Translations under genes and position numbers: made by a program | Notes under the pieces: model-generated | Told to the model about the DNA's origin: nothing | Databases searched by the model: none | What the model saw: only the letters and a program-made list of their open reading frames with translations | Part shown: positions 1-5,885 of the stretch, piece after piece | Position numbering within the stretch: position 1 is the stretch's first letter | Layout: the number at the start of each line of letters is the position of its first letter | DNA from: Deltaproteobacteria bacterium | GTDB taxonomy: Bacteria > Myxococcota_A > UBA9042 > DTJE01 | Length of the DNA stretch: 11,711 bases | Reading direction: 5' to 3' | Assembly (NCBI GenBank): GCA_016784945.1 | Contig: JADHTP010000076.1 | Coordinates: 1-11,711, forward strand

Positions 1-2
1 CG

Positions 3-695
3 TTCATCGAGGCCCGGGAACCGGGGAGGGCCAGGCTTCCCACGCTCCACGATTTCACCACCTGCGCCAATCTCTACTGCAGTCTCCTGTCGGGACTGGG
101 CCAGGCCGCCGAACTGGTGGGTCTCAACGGCCTGGCGGTCCTGTTGGATGAGGCCGAGGTGGCGCGCAGCGTGCTGTATCGGTACCAGTTCCTGCGGGGG
201 CTCAACTTCTACCGGGGGCTGGTTTTGACGGCCAACGACGAGCACGTTCTCCTGGAAGAGGACGTGCTGCGGGAGGAAGGGGTCTCGGTGGGCGCCGATA
301 CGGGGCTGATCTACTCCGGTCATAATCCCGTCCGGTACACCTCCGGGATCCCCTCGTTCCTGAAGGTGGCGTTCGCCCTGACCCCCGGGTCCCTGCAGGT
401 GGAATTCCGTCGGTACCGGGAATCCATCTGCACGATGAAGGTCGACGTGCTGTCCGAGGACCAGCTGCGCGAACTGTTCCAGCGGATCTGCGATCGGTTC
501 CAGACGGTGTATGGCGTTGGCCTCAGGCCCGCGGGCCGCGACAGGCTCTTTCGCTTCCTGTCCCGTTCGCCCGGCGCATCCTCGACCCGCGGGTTCATCA
601 AGGCCGCCGTGGAGATACTGGACTCCATCCGGTTCTACCCCGGCGAAAAGGTCGAAGAGGTCCTCCTCGGCACGGGTCCGACGATCAACGATTGA
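3..695 (+). CDS. C-terminal part of a P-loop ATPase, DUF2791 / BrxC-BrxD-like (5' partial)
   Basis: The reading frame is open from the first bases, so the gene starts outside the window; about 230 residues are visible. A hydrophobic beta strand ending in acidic residues (LAVLLDEAE, encoded around 132-158) looks like a Walker B motif. It is followed by a RYQFLRGLNFYRGL segment and a C-terminal helical part ending TRGFIKAAVEILDSIRFYPG. This arrangement resembles DUF2791 proteins, the ATP-binding family that includes the BrxC/BrxD proteins of BREX phage defence, although many family members lie outside BREX loci. The Walker A motif would be upstream of the window. The protein is probably cytoplasmic. 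The next genes downstream are housekeeping-like, not BREX genes, so a defence role is not supported by the visible side. The family call rests on remembered motif style only; another AAA/STAND-type ATPase is possible. The stop codon TGA is at 693-695. Confidence 0.6.
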   Translation, partial: FIEAREPGRARLPTLHDFTTCANLYCSLLSGLGQAAELVGLNGLAVLLDEAEVARSVLYRYQFLRGLNFYRGLVLTANDEHVLLEEDVLREEGVSVGADTGLIYSGHNPVRYTSGIPSFLKVAFALTPGSLQVEFRRYRESICTMKVDVLSEDQLRELFQRICDRFQTVYGVGLRPAGRDRLFRFLSRSPGASSTRGFIKAAVEILDSIRFYPGEKVEEVLLGTGPTIND

Positions 696-703
696 CGATC
701 AAC
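683..703. repeat. three heptanucleotide repeats across a stop codon
   Basis: Three consecutive 7-bp units, GATCAAC, GATTGAC and GATCAAC, cover the last codons and the TGA stop of the upstream ATPase. The first and third units are identical. The middle unit shares ATTGAC with a unit of the heptad array at 4576-4640, so both may belong to the same class of short tandem repeats. The tract is short, and chance is not excluded for this copy on its own. Confidence 0.5.
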
Positions 704-715
704 CGTCCCTGCTGC

Positions 716-895
716 CGCCCAAATCCACCGCCTAATCTGCGACCGAGAGTGTCGAGGCGGGTGCTTGCGCAAGGCGGCGAGCCGATTTGGGCGGAGGCGT
801 ACTTGAGGTACGTCGAGCGCCAAATCGGTGAAGCCAACGCCGCGCAAGTGCATGGATCGGCACTCGAATCGCGATGCTGGTGGTGAATTTGGGCG
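716..895. repeat. 180-bp imperfect foldback (MITE- or REP-like) element
   Basis: Nested inverted repeats share one centre near 805-806. The outer arms are CGCCCAAATCCACC (716-729) and GGTGAATTTGGGCG (882-895), matching at 13 of 14 positions. The middle arms are CTTGCGC (764-770) and GCGCAAG (842-848), a perfect match. The inner arms are CCGATTTGGGCG (782-793) and CGCCAAATCGG (818-828), matching with one bulged base. The centre has CGTAC/GTACG (798-802 and 808-812) around a 5-base loop. Further matches such as GAGTG (747-751) with CACTC (861-865) keep the same centre. No protein-coding frame fits. In RNA it would form one long hairpin, and it fills the space between the ATPase stop and the Lon promoter. 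It could be a non-autonomous transposon, a REP-like repeat, or a structure ending upstream transcription. There is no clear target-site duplication and no U tract. Confidence 0.8.
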
Positions 896-900
896 CCGGG

Positions 901-929
901 CTGACGGTTGCCCGGTCCCATGCTATGTT
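901..929 (+). promoter_or_regulatory. putative sigma-70 promoter of the Lon-like / NAD kinase pair
   Basis: CTGACG (901-906) and TATGTT (924-929) are separated by exactly 17 bp. Each matches four of six consensus positions. The predicted transcript would start near 936, about 20 bases before the GTG at 958. The foldback element ends only 5 bp upstream of the -35 box, so it may have been placed next to, or have supplied flanking sequence for, this promoter. Prediction by eye only. Confidence 0.4.
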
Positions 930-947
930 CGGCCCAAAGGGAACCTG

Positions 948-954
948 GGAGGTG
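948..954 (+). promoter_or_regulatory. Shine-Dalgarno sequence fixing the Lon-like start at 958
   Basis: GGAGGTG lies just before GTG 958, with five bases between GGAGG and the start codon. The frame extends upstream to an ATG at 874, but those extra 28 codons run through the end of the foldback element and the predicted promoter and have no such site. The GTG is therefore the better start. Confidence 0.75.
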
Positions 955-957
955 TCC

Positions 958-3375
958 GTGGCGCCACAGACCGAAGACTCAACGGCCAAGACGACGATTG
1001 GCAGGCTGAAGGCCGGGGATCTCCGTCGCCGACCCGATCTCAAGCATCTCAAATTCAGGACCACGGAAGACCTCAACGTCCTCGACGGCGTCATCGAGCA
1101 AGGGAGGGCCATGGAGGCCCTGGAAATGGGCCTGCTGGTGCGAAAGCGCAATTTCAACATCTATATCTCCGGTGCGTCGGGCACGGGGAAATCGAGCATC
1201 CTGAAACGGTTGTTGCGGCGCCAGTCCCGCCAGGACCCGGTGCCCCCGGACTTCTGCCTTGTGAACAACTTCAAGCACCCCGACCAACCTCTGGGTTTCT
1301 TCCTACCCGCCGGGCGGGGCACGGAACTGAAGAAGGCCATGAAACTCCTGCTGGAGGATCTGCGGGTCGAAATGCCGAAGGCCTTTCACGGCAAGGTCCA
1401 CCAGGAGCGCATCCAGCGGATCCTCAACGAGGGCCTGGAGCAGGAGAACCGGGAATTCGTCAACCTGGCCAAGGACGCCCAGGATTGCGGATTCCTGGTC
1501 AAGAGCACCAAGGAAGGCCTGGTGACCATTCCCGTGGTGAAAGGCAAGCCCGTTGGCACCAAGGAATACGGCGACCTGTCGGACAAGCAGCGGGGGGTGG
1601 TGGAGGCCAACCGGCAGAAGCTGGAACCCCTGATTTCAAAGTTCCTGGAGGTCACGCGCGAAGCCGAACTGGAAGTTCACCACAAGATCCAGGAGGCCCA
1701 GCGCAACCTGGGCACGACCATTCTCAACCGACACATGAAGGCCCTGATCGCGGCCTTCAAGGAGCACAAGGAGGTCAGGGACTACCTGGATTCCGTCCAG
1801 GGCCACATGCTGGACAACCTGGAGATGTTCCTGCCCGATGAAAACGACCGCCGGAAGTCCGAACGCGAAAAGACCAAGCCCGTCCCCTGGTACCAGGTCA
1901 ACATCCTGGTGGACAACAGCGACTCCAAGGGCGCCCCGGTGATCTTCGAGAACACCCCCACCTTCTTCAACCTGGTGGGCAAGATCGAAAAACGGGTGGA
2001 AAACGGCATCTACCAGACCGATTTCACCATGGTGAAGGCCGGCGCCATGTTCCGGGCCAACGGCGGCTACCTTGTCCTGCACGCCCGGGAGGTGCTGACC
2101 TACCCCTTTGCCTGGGACGCCATCAAGAACATGCTGCGCCACCAGCGTGTCCAGATCGAGGAAATGGGCGAGAACTTCCAGTTCCTGCCCACCACGGGAC
2201 TGCGGCCGGACCCCATTCCCGTGCAGTGCAAGGTGATCCTCATCGGGTCCAACCACCTCTATCACCTGCTGGCCCGGATGGACGAGGACTTCGGAAAGGC
2301 CTTCCAGGTGAAGGCCGAGTTTGATTCCATGGTCCAGAGGGACCCGGACACCATGACCGAGTACGCCCGGTTCATCGCCACCACCTGCCAGCGCGACCAG
2401 CTGAAGCCCGTGGACCGGAGCGGGGTTGCCGCCGTCATCGAGTACGGTGCGCGGCAGGCCGGATCCTCGGACCGGATCACCCTGCGGTTCAACGAGATAC
2501 TGAACCTCCTCATCGAGGCCGACGCCCTGGCCGGACGGGAGAAATCGAAGCGCATCACGAGGAGTTACGTTCTCAAGGCGGCCAGTCAGCGATTGCGGCG
2601 CATCTCGCTTCTGGCGGACAAATCCGTGGAAGACATGATCCAGGGCACGCTTCACGTGGACACCGATGGCGCCGAGGTGGGCGTGGTGAACGGCCTCGCC
2701 ATCTATAACTACGCGGACCTGATGTTCGGGCGGCCCCTGCGGATTTCCGCGAGGACCTACCAGGGAAAGGCCGGCGTGGTGAACGTGGAAAGGGAGGCCC
2801 GTCTCGGGGGCAACACCTACAACAAGGGCGTACTGATCATCAGTGGCTTCCTGGGGGACCGTTTTGCCCAGAAGAAGCCGCTGTCGCTTACCGTGAGCCT
2901 CACCGTGGAGCAGTCCTACGGCACCATCGACGGGGACTCGGCCTCCTGCGCGGAACTGTGCGCCATCCTGTCCTCCCTGGCGGACGTACCCCTGCGCCAG
3001 GACCTGGCCATCACCGGCAGTGTGAGTCAGCGGGGCGAGGTGCAGGCAATCGGCGGGGCCAACGAGAAAATCGAGGGATTCTTCCGCGTGTGCGAGGCCC
3101 GGGGGCTCACGGGCACCCAGGGTGTGATCATCCCGTCGTCCAACGTGAGGCACCTGATGCTGGACGAGGAAGTGGTCAAGGCCGTGCGCGAACGGAAGTT
3201 CCATGTCTATGCCGTGGATACCGTGGAACGGGCGCTGAAACTGCTCACAGGCGTGAATGCCGGCAAGCCCGGCGTTTCGGGCGAATGGCCGGCCAAATCG
3301 ATTTTCGGTCGTGCCGTGGCCAAGCTGGAACGGTTCAGTGCCCGACCAGATGACAAAAAGAACGACGCAGACTGA
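958..3375 (+). CDS. Lon-like ATP-dependent serine protease (LonB/COG1067 type)
   Basis: This 805-residue protein combines an AAA+ ATPase and a Lon-type protease domain, and would unfold and degrade cytoplasmic proteins. The Walker A motif GASGTGKSS is at residues 72-80. A long, charged, helix-rich insertion of nearly 300 residues separates it from the ANGGYLVLHAREVL segment (367-380), which takes the Walker B place in this AAA_32-type family. A sensor-1-like IGSN follows. The C-terminal protease domain has the catalytic Ser661 (in GDSAS) and Lys704 (in GGANEKIEG). Their spacing of 43 residues equals that of E. coli Lon Ser679 and Lys722. The LonA N-terminal substrate-binding domain is absent, and I see no membrane segments, unlike archaeal LonB. 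Only 16 bp separate the stop from the NAD-kinase-like gene, so they are probably cotranscribed. Substrates cannot be predicted. Start chosen by the GGAGGTG site, as the upstream extension crosses a repeat. Confidence 0.92.
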   Translation: MAPQTEDSTAKTTIGRLKAGDLRRRPDLKHLKFRTTEDLNVLDGVIEQGRAMEALEMGLLVRKRNFNIYISGASGTGKSSILKRLLRRQSRQDPVPPDFCLVNNFKHPDQPLGFFLPAGRGTELKKAMKLLLEDLRVEMPKAFHGKVHQERIQRILNEGLEQENREFVNLAKDAQDCGFLVKSTKEGLVTIPVVKGKPVGTKEYGDLSDKQRGVVEANRQKLEPLISKFLEVTREAELEVHHKIQEAQRNLGTTILNRHMKALIAAFKEHKEVRDYLDSVQGHMLDNLEMFLPDENDRRKSEREKTKPVPWYQVNILVDNSDSKGAPVIFENTPTFFNLVGKIEKRVENGIYQTDFTMVKAGAMFRANGGYLVLHAREVLTYPFAWDAIKNMLRHQRVQIEEMGENFQFLPTTGLRPDPIPVQCKVILIGSNHLYHLLARMDEDFGKAFQVKAEFDSMVQRDPDTMTEYARFIATTCQRDQLKPVDRSGVAAVIEYGARQAGSSDRITLRFNEILNLLIEADALAGREKSKRITRSYVLKAASQRLRRISLLADKSVEDMIQGTLHVDTDGAEVGVVNGLAIYNYADLMFGRPLRISARTYQGKAGVVNVEREARLGGNTYNKGVLIISGFLGDRFAQKKPLSLTVSLTVEQSYGTIDGDSASCAELCAILSSLADVPLRQDLAITGSVSQRGEVQAIGGANEKIEGFFRVCEARGLTGTQGVIIPSSNVRHLMLDEEVVKAVRERKFHVYAVDTVERALKLLTGVNAGKPGVSGEWPAKSIFGRAVAKLERFSARPDDKKNDAD

Positions 3376-3391
3376 GAACAGAGGGCTTGAC

Positions 3392-4279
3392 ATGCGGTTG
3401 CGCAGGGTCCTGCTGACCTTCAAGATCAGCCTTTTCGAAAACACCGGCGCACAGCGCAGTGATCGCAGGCTCATGGCCCTGATCCGTGCCGCCGATCCCA
3501 TGGTTGCCAAGGTCCGTTCCAGCCACGAGGAGACGGCCCGTTCCCGGGAGATCGTCAAGGAGACCCTGGCCGCCGGGGGCCTGAAAGTGGTTCAGGTCCG
3601 GCGGCTCAGGCCCGTTTCCGACGATCGATACGATCTGGTGGTGGTGGTGGGAGGCGACGGAACAGTGCTGGACGTGGCCCGGTTCGTGAAGTCCATCCCC
3701 ATACTGGCTGTTAACTCGTCGCCCTCCACCAGCGTGGGACACTTCTGCTGCACCACGGCCGGGTCCCTTGGCGACATGCTGAAGCAGGTAAAGGAGGGCG
3801 CTGCAAGGGCTACGGCCCTCAACCGCATCAGGGTGGCCGTGGACGGAAAGGACCATCGGTACCCTGCCCTCAACGACGTTCTTCTGGCCCACCGGGTCCC
3901 GGCCGCCACGTCCCGGTACGTCATCCATGTGGGTAACGCCGAAGAGGAACAGAAGAGTTCGGGCGTCTGGATTGCCACGGCGGCGGGGTCCACCGGTGGC
4001 ATCCGTTCCGCCGGAGGTGCCGAGATGGACGCCTCGGACCATGCCCTCCAGTACCTGGTGCGGGAACCTTTCATTCAGTCGAACCCCGTGGGGCGCCCCT
4101 ACGGGCTGCAACAGGGAAAGGTGGGCCCCGAGGGCCTGGCCTTCACCTCCAGGATGATTCGAGGGGGCATGTACCTGGACGGTCGGCGCGTGGCGGTCCC
4201 GGTGGAATATGGCAGCCGGATCACCTTCACGCCGGACGCTGCGCCGTTGAACATCTTCCTGCCCGAATGGAAGAGATGA
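3392..4279 (+). CDS. NAD(+)/NADH kinase family protein, divergent
   Basis: This 295-residue protein is of usual length for NAD kinases, which phosphorylate NAD to NADP with ATP or polyphosphate. The family signature GGDGT is at residues 87-91, after a run of valines. ALND at 159-162 takes the place of the substrate-binding NE/ND motif. TAAGSTGGIRSAGG from 196 corresponds to the conserved TPTGSTAYSLSAGG region and keeps GST and SAGG while losing the usual P and AY. The NSSPSTSVGHF stretch near 110 replaces the common N-x-G-x-x-G-F motif. These changes suggest an atypical member, possibly with altered substrate preference. Residues 1-86 hold the Rossmann-like half. ATG 3392 has GAGGG six bases upstream; the longer frame starting at 3257 lies inside the Lon-like gene and is rejected. 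It lies 16 bp behind the Lon-like gene and probably shares its promoter. NADK family is likely; activity is unproven. Confidence 0.82.
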   Translation: MRLRRVLLTFKISLFENTGAQRSDRRLMALIRAADPMVAKVRSSHEETARSREIVKETLAAGGLKVVQVRRLRPVSDDRYDLVVVVGGDGTVLDVARFVKSIPILAVNSSPSTSVGHFCCTTAGSLGDMLKQVKEGAARATALNRIRVAVDGKDHRYPALNDVLLAHRVPAATSRYVIHVGNAEEEQKSSGVWIATAAGSTGGIRSAGGAEMDASDHALQYLVREPFIQSNPVGRPYGLQQGKVGPEGLAFTSRMIRGGMYLDGRRVAVPVEYGSRITFTPDAAPLNIFLPEWKR

Positions 4280-4328
4280 TGGGTCACGAGGGATTTGCCG
4301 GGCACCGGGCTTCGAAGTGGAGGGTGCC

Positions 4329-4430
4329 ATGTCAGGCCGGCTTCAATGCGGCGCGGCGTTCAGGGACATCACGCCATACGAGTCCGTTCCGGGTATCCTG
4401 CTGGCCGGTTTCGAAAACGGCCGGAAGGCC
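4329..4430 (+). pseudogene. 5' remnant of a neutral/alkaline ceramidase-like gene
   Basis: ATG 4329 is preceded by GGAGG at 4319-4323 with five bases of spacing, a very good translation start. The first 33 or so residues read MSGRLQCGAAFRDITPYESV and continue to PGILLAGFENGRKA. This resembles the amino end of neutral/alkaline non-lysosomal ceramidase-like proteins, with a G-A-A-x-x-D-I-T-P start followed by an A-G-[YF]-x-x-G-R-[RK]-A segment. After about 4430 the similarity ends. The frame stays open to TGA at 4599-4601, but that part is low-complexity sequence over hairpins and heptads. A full family member is several hundred residues long, so this is a truncated gene whose 3' part has been deleted or moved. 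It starts 49 bp after the NAD-kinase-like stop, as an operon member would. The alternative, a functional 90-residue peptide, seems less likely. Family assignment is from memory of a short motif. Confidence 0.55.
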
Positions 4431-4432
4431 CA

Positions 4433-4453
4433 AGATGCATGGCAAACGCATCT
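4433..4453. repeat. small inverted repeat at the end of the ceramidase remnant
   Basis: AGATGC (4433-4438) and GCATCT (4448-4453) are perfect 6-bp arms around a 9-base loop. They sit exactly where protein similarity of the ceramidase-like remnant stops, and may mark the edge of the sequence that replaced the rest of the gene. Short arms; chance is possible. Confidence 0.35.
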
Positions 4454-4473
4454 AAATTCCAAGTATCCTGTTC

Positions 4474-4494
4474 AAGGGGAGCACAGCCCCCCTT
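4474..4494. repeat. hairpin AAGGGG / CCCCTT
   Basis: Arms AAGGGG (4474-4479) and CCCCTT (4489-4494) enclose a 9-base loop. It lies between two convergent genes, so it could help end transcription in either direction, but there is no clean U tract on either strand. A C-rich run follows at 4497-4503. Confidence 0.35.
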
Positions 4495-4510
4495 TGCCCC
4501 CCCTGCTCCG

Positions 4511-4536
4511 CCAGGGCTTTGCAAGGCTGGCCCTGG
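4511..4536. repeat. hairpin CCAGGGC / GCCCTGG
   Basis: Perfect 7-bp arms (4511-4517 and 4530-4536) enclose a 12-base loop, in the non-coding gap between the kinase/ceramidase end and clpP. It may act as a weak bidirectional terminator or be part of a dispersed repeat. No U tract follows on either strand. Confidence 0.4.
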
Positions 4537-4575
4537 TCGCGACAACTCCGTCGTCACTCCCCATTCCAGACAAAC

Positions 4576-4640
4576 CATGGACTATTGACCATGGCCCCTG
4601 ATCGGTAGACGGCAGATGGCAGATGGCAGATGGCAGACGG
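4576..4640. repeat. heptanucleotide tandem repeat array ending at the clpP stop codon
   Basis: In one unbroken 7-bp phase from 4576 the units are CATGGAC, TATTGAC, CATGGCC, CCTGATC, GGTAGAC, three GGCAGAT and GGCAGAC, followed by GG. Identity is highest in the last five units, and the earlier ones are degenerate. The array ends at 4640 and the clpP stop codon occupies 4641-4643. The pattern resembles the short tandemly repeated heptanucleotide sequences described from cyanobacteria, in form only. The units do not code for anything recognisable. Confidence 0.75.
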
Positions 4641-5231
4641 CTAGAAATTGTCCCGGCTTTCCACCACGCGGGACACCAGGCCGTAATCCCGGGCCTCCTC
4701 GGCCGAAAGCCAGAAGTCACGTTCCGTGTCCTTTATGACCTTTTCAAGAGACTGGCCGGTCTCCCTGGCGATGAGAACATTGATGTGTTCCTTGGTCTTG
4801 ATGATCTCGTTGGCCGTGATCTCCAGGTCCGAAGCCGGACCGAATACTTCCCCGTGGAACAGGGGCTGGTGGAGCAGGAGGCGGCAGTTGGGCAAAGCCA
4901 GCCGGTTCTTCTTGTCCGCGGCCAGAAGGACTACCGTGGCGATGCTGGCCGCGAGACCCGAACACACGATTCGGACCTCGGGCCGTATGAACCGGATCAC
5001 GTCATAGATGGCGAACCCGGAGTGGACGTCGCCCCCCGGCGAATTCACCACCAGGGTGATGGGCTTGTCGGGGTCGTCGGCCTCCAGAACCAGCAACTGT
5101 TCGATGACCCGTCGGGCACTGGAGGGCGACACGTCGGAAGAAAGCAGGACGGTCCTGCTCTTCAGCATTCTTTCGGTCATCTTGAGACCGCTTCCCTCTC
5201 CCTTGCCTTTCTTTGCCTCAGATGTCGTCAT
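4641..5231 (-). CDS. clpP: ClpP-family serine protease subunit (paralogue with atypical N-terminus)
   Basis: This 196-residue protein has the ClpP fold signature and would form a cytoplasmic barrel peptidase fed by a Clp ATPase. The catalytic residues are Ser96 (GLAASIA), His121 (LLHQP) and Asp172 (DTERD). NSPGGDV (63-69) forms the oxyanion-hole strand. Ser-to-His spacing of 25 equals that of E. coli ClpP, while His-to-Asp is two residues longer because of an insertion in the handle region (LFHGEVFGPASDLEI). The first 20 residues are Lys/Gly-rich and lack the usual axial-loop sequence before the RLLKERI-type helix. No clpX or tig is adjacent, so this looks like a stand-alone second clpP. ATG 5231 is chosen because AGAGGTG lies six bases upstream; the GTG at 5240 is part of that site. 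Family certain; pairing with ClpX unknown. Confidence 0.9.
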   Translation of the reverse strand: MTTSEAKKGKGEGSGLKMTERMLKSRTVLLSSDVSPSSARRVIEQLLVLEADDPDKPITLVVNSPGGDVHSGFAIYDVIRFIRPEVRIVCSGLAASIATVVLLAADKKNRLALPNCRLLLHQPLFHGEVFGPASDLEITANEIIKTKEHINVLIARETGQSLEKVIKDTERDFWLSAEEARDYGLVSRVVESRDNF

Positions 5232-5237
5232 GGATGG

Positions 5238-5244
5238 CACCTCT
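5238..5244 (-). promoter_or_regulatory. Shine-Dalgarno sequence of clpP containing a false GTG start
   Basis: On the minus strand AGAGGTG is followed by six bases and then ATG (5231-5229). The GTG at 5240-5238 is in frame but is part of this binding site and has no separate site at normal distance. The shorter 196-residue product is preferred. Confidence 0.65.
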
Positions 5245-5260
5245 CCCCATCGGCGAAGAA

Positions 5261-5289
5261 AACCTATCAGGACTTCGGGCCGAATTCAA
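5261..5289 (-). promoter_or_regulatory. putative clpP promoter
   Basis: On the minus strand TTGAAT (5289-5284) and TAGGTT (5266-5261) are 17 bp apart, about 30 bases before the clpP ATG. The -35 matches four of six consensus positions and the -10 only three. It diverges from the yajC promoter within the same 153-bp gap. Confidence 0.3.
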
Positions 5290-5325
5290 TCCAGCGGGCG
5301 GATGCCTTGAAACGTCTGAAAATCT

Positions 5326-5354
5326 TTGACTCCGAGGCACGTTTCTGCTAATAA
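5326..5354 (+). promoter_or_regulatory. putative promoter of the yajC-secD-secF-recJ operon
   Basis: TTGACT (5326-5331, five of six consensus bases) and TAATAA (5349-5354) are separated by 17 bp, with a TGC extended -10 directly in front. Transcription would begin about 25 bases before the yajC start codon. This is the best promoter match in the window, though the -10 box is imperfect. Confidence 0.55.
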
Positions 5355-5384
5355 ACCGCGACCCTTCTGTACCAGGAGGAAAAG

Positions 5385-5855
5385 GTGAACGTTATTTTGT
5401 CTTTGTTCGTTCTGGCCCAGGCCACCGGCGGCGCGATCCCTCCAGGCCAGCCGCAGGCTCCTGCCGGCGCGGCCGTGCAGGGCACCTCGGCCACCGCTCA
5501 CGTCGTCGGATCGGCCGTCGCCCAACCCGGGGCGGCACAGGTTCCGCAGGCCGCCCAGCCCGAGGCCGGTGGCAGCATGTGGAGCACACTGATCTTCTTC
5601 GGTGTGATGATCCTGGTGTTCTGGCTGCTGATCATCCGACCCCAGCAGAAGCAGCGCAAGAAACAAGAGGCCTTCATCAACGCCCTGAAGTCCGGTGATA
5701 AGGTCCTGACGTCGGGCGGTTTGATTGGTCGAATCGTGTCCATTGCCGGCAACGTGGTCACACTCGAGATCGCCAAGGAAACGCGGATCCGCGTGGTCAA
5801 GGGCAACATCTCGGGACAGTACGCGGAAGAGGGCGAGGTCCAGCCCACCAAGTGA
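5385..5855 (+). CDS. yajC: YajC, preprotein translocase accessory subunit, with N-terminal extension
   Basis: YajC is a small inner-membrane protein that associates with SecD and SecF at the SecYEG translocon. The single membrane helix lies at about residues 68-87 (LIFFGVMILVFWLLIIRP), followed by the basic PQQKQRKK stretch and the cytoplasmic domain with GDKVLTSGGLIGRI, the usual family core. At 156 residues it is longer than most YajC proteins (near 110). The difference is an N-terminal part of about 60 residues: a short hydrophobic start (MNVILSLFVLAQA) and an Ala/Pro/Gln-rich linker. GTG 5385 is supported by AGGAGG at 5374-5379, five bases upstream. No internal start near the membrane helix has a comparable site, so the extension is probably real. 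It is the first gene of the operon, 42 bp before secD. Confidence 0.93.
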   Translation: MNVILSLFVLAQATGGAIPPGQPQAPAGAAVQGTSATAHVVGSAVAQPGAAQVPQAAQPEAGGSMWSTLIFFGVMILVFWLLIIRPQQKQRKKQEAFINALKSGDKVLTSGGLIGRIVSIAGNVVTLEIAKETRIRVVKGNISGQYAEEGEVQPTK

Positions 5856-5885
5856 TCTGCCATCGGAGGCCGGGATTCCCAGAAT

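Noticed and set aside
828..1841. Plus-strand open frame of 337 codons overlapping the start of the Lon-like gene
   Set aside because: Gly/Pro/Gln/Arg-rich out-of-frame translation of the Lon-like gene; it begins inside the foldback element.
3257..3391. Upstream extension of the NAD-kinase-like gene into the Lon-like gene
   Set aside because: ATG 3392 has GAGGG at the right distance, and the extension would overlap the Lon-like gene by about 120 bases with no family similarity.
1636..3558. Long minus-strand open frame of 640 codons opposite the Lon-like gene
   Set aside because: Its translation is rich in His, Gly, Gln and Val with no domain. It mirrors the G/C third-position bias of a gene with clear catalytic motifs on the plus strand.
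4403..4422. Near-palindrome GGCCGGTTTCGAAAACGGCC as an operator or recombination site
   Set aside because: It encodes the AGFENGR part of the ceramidase-like motif in frame, so coding constraint explains it well enough.
4576..4640. Possible CRISPR array
   Set aside because: Units are only 7 bp with no spacers; this is a short tandem repeat.
4623..5351. Plus-strand open frame of 242 codons opposite clpP
   Set aside because: Antisense to a gene with an intact catalytic triad, and it starts in the heptad repeats.
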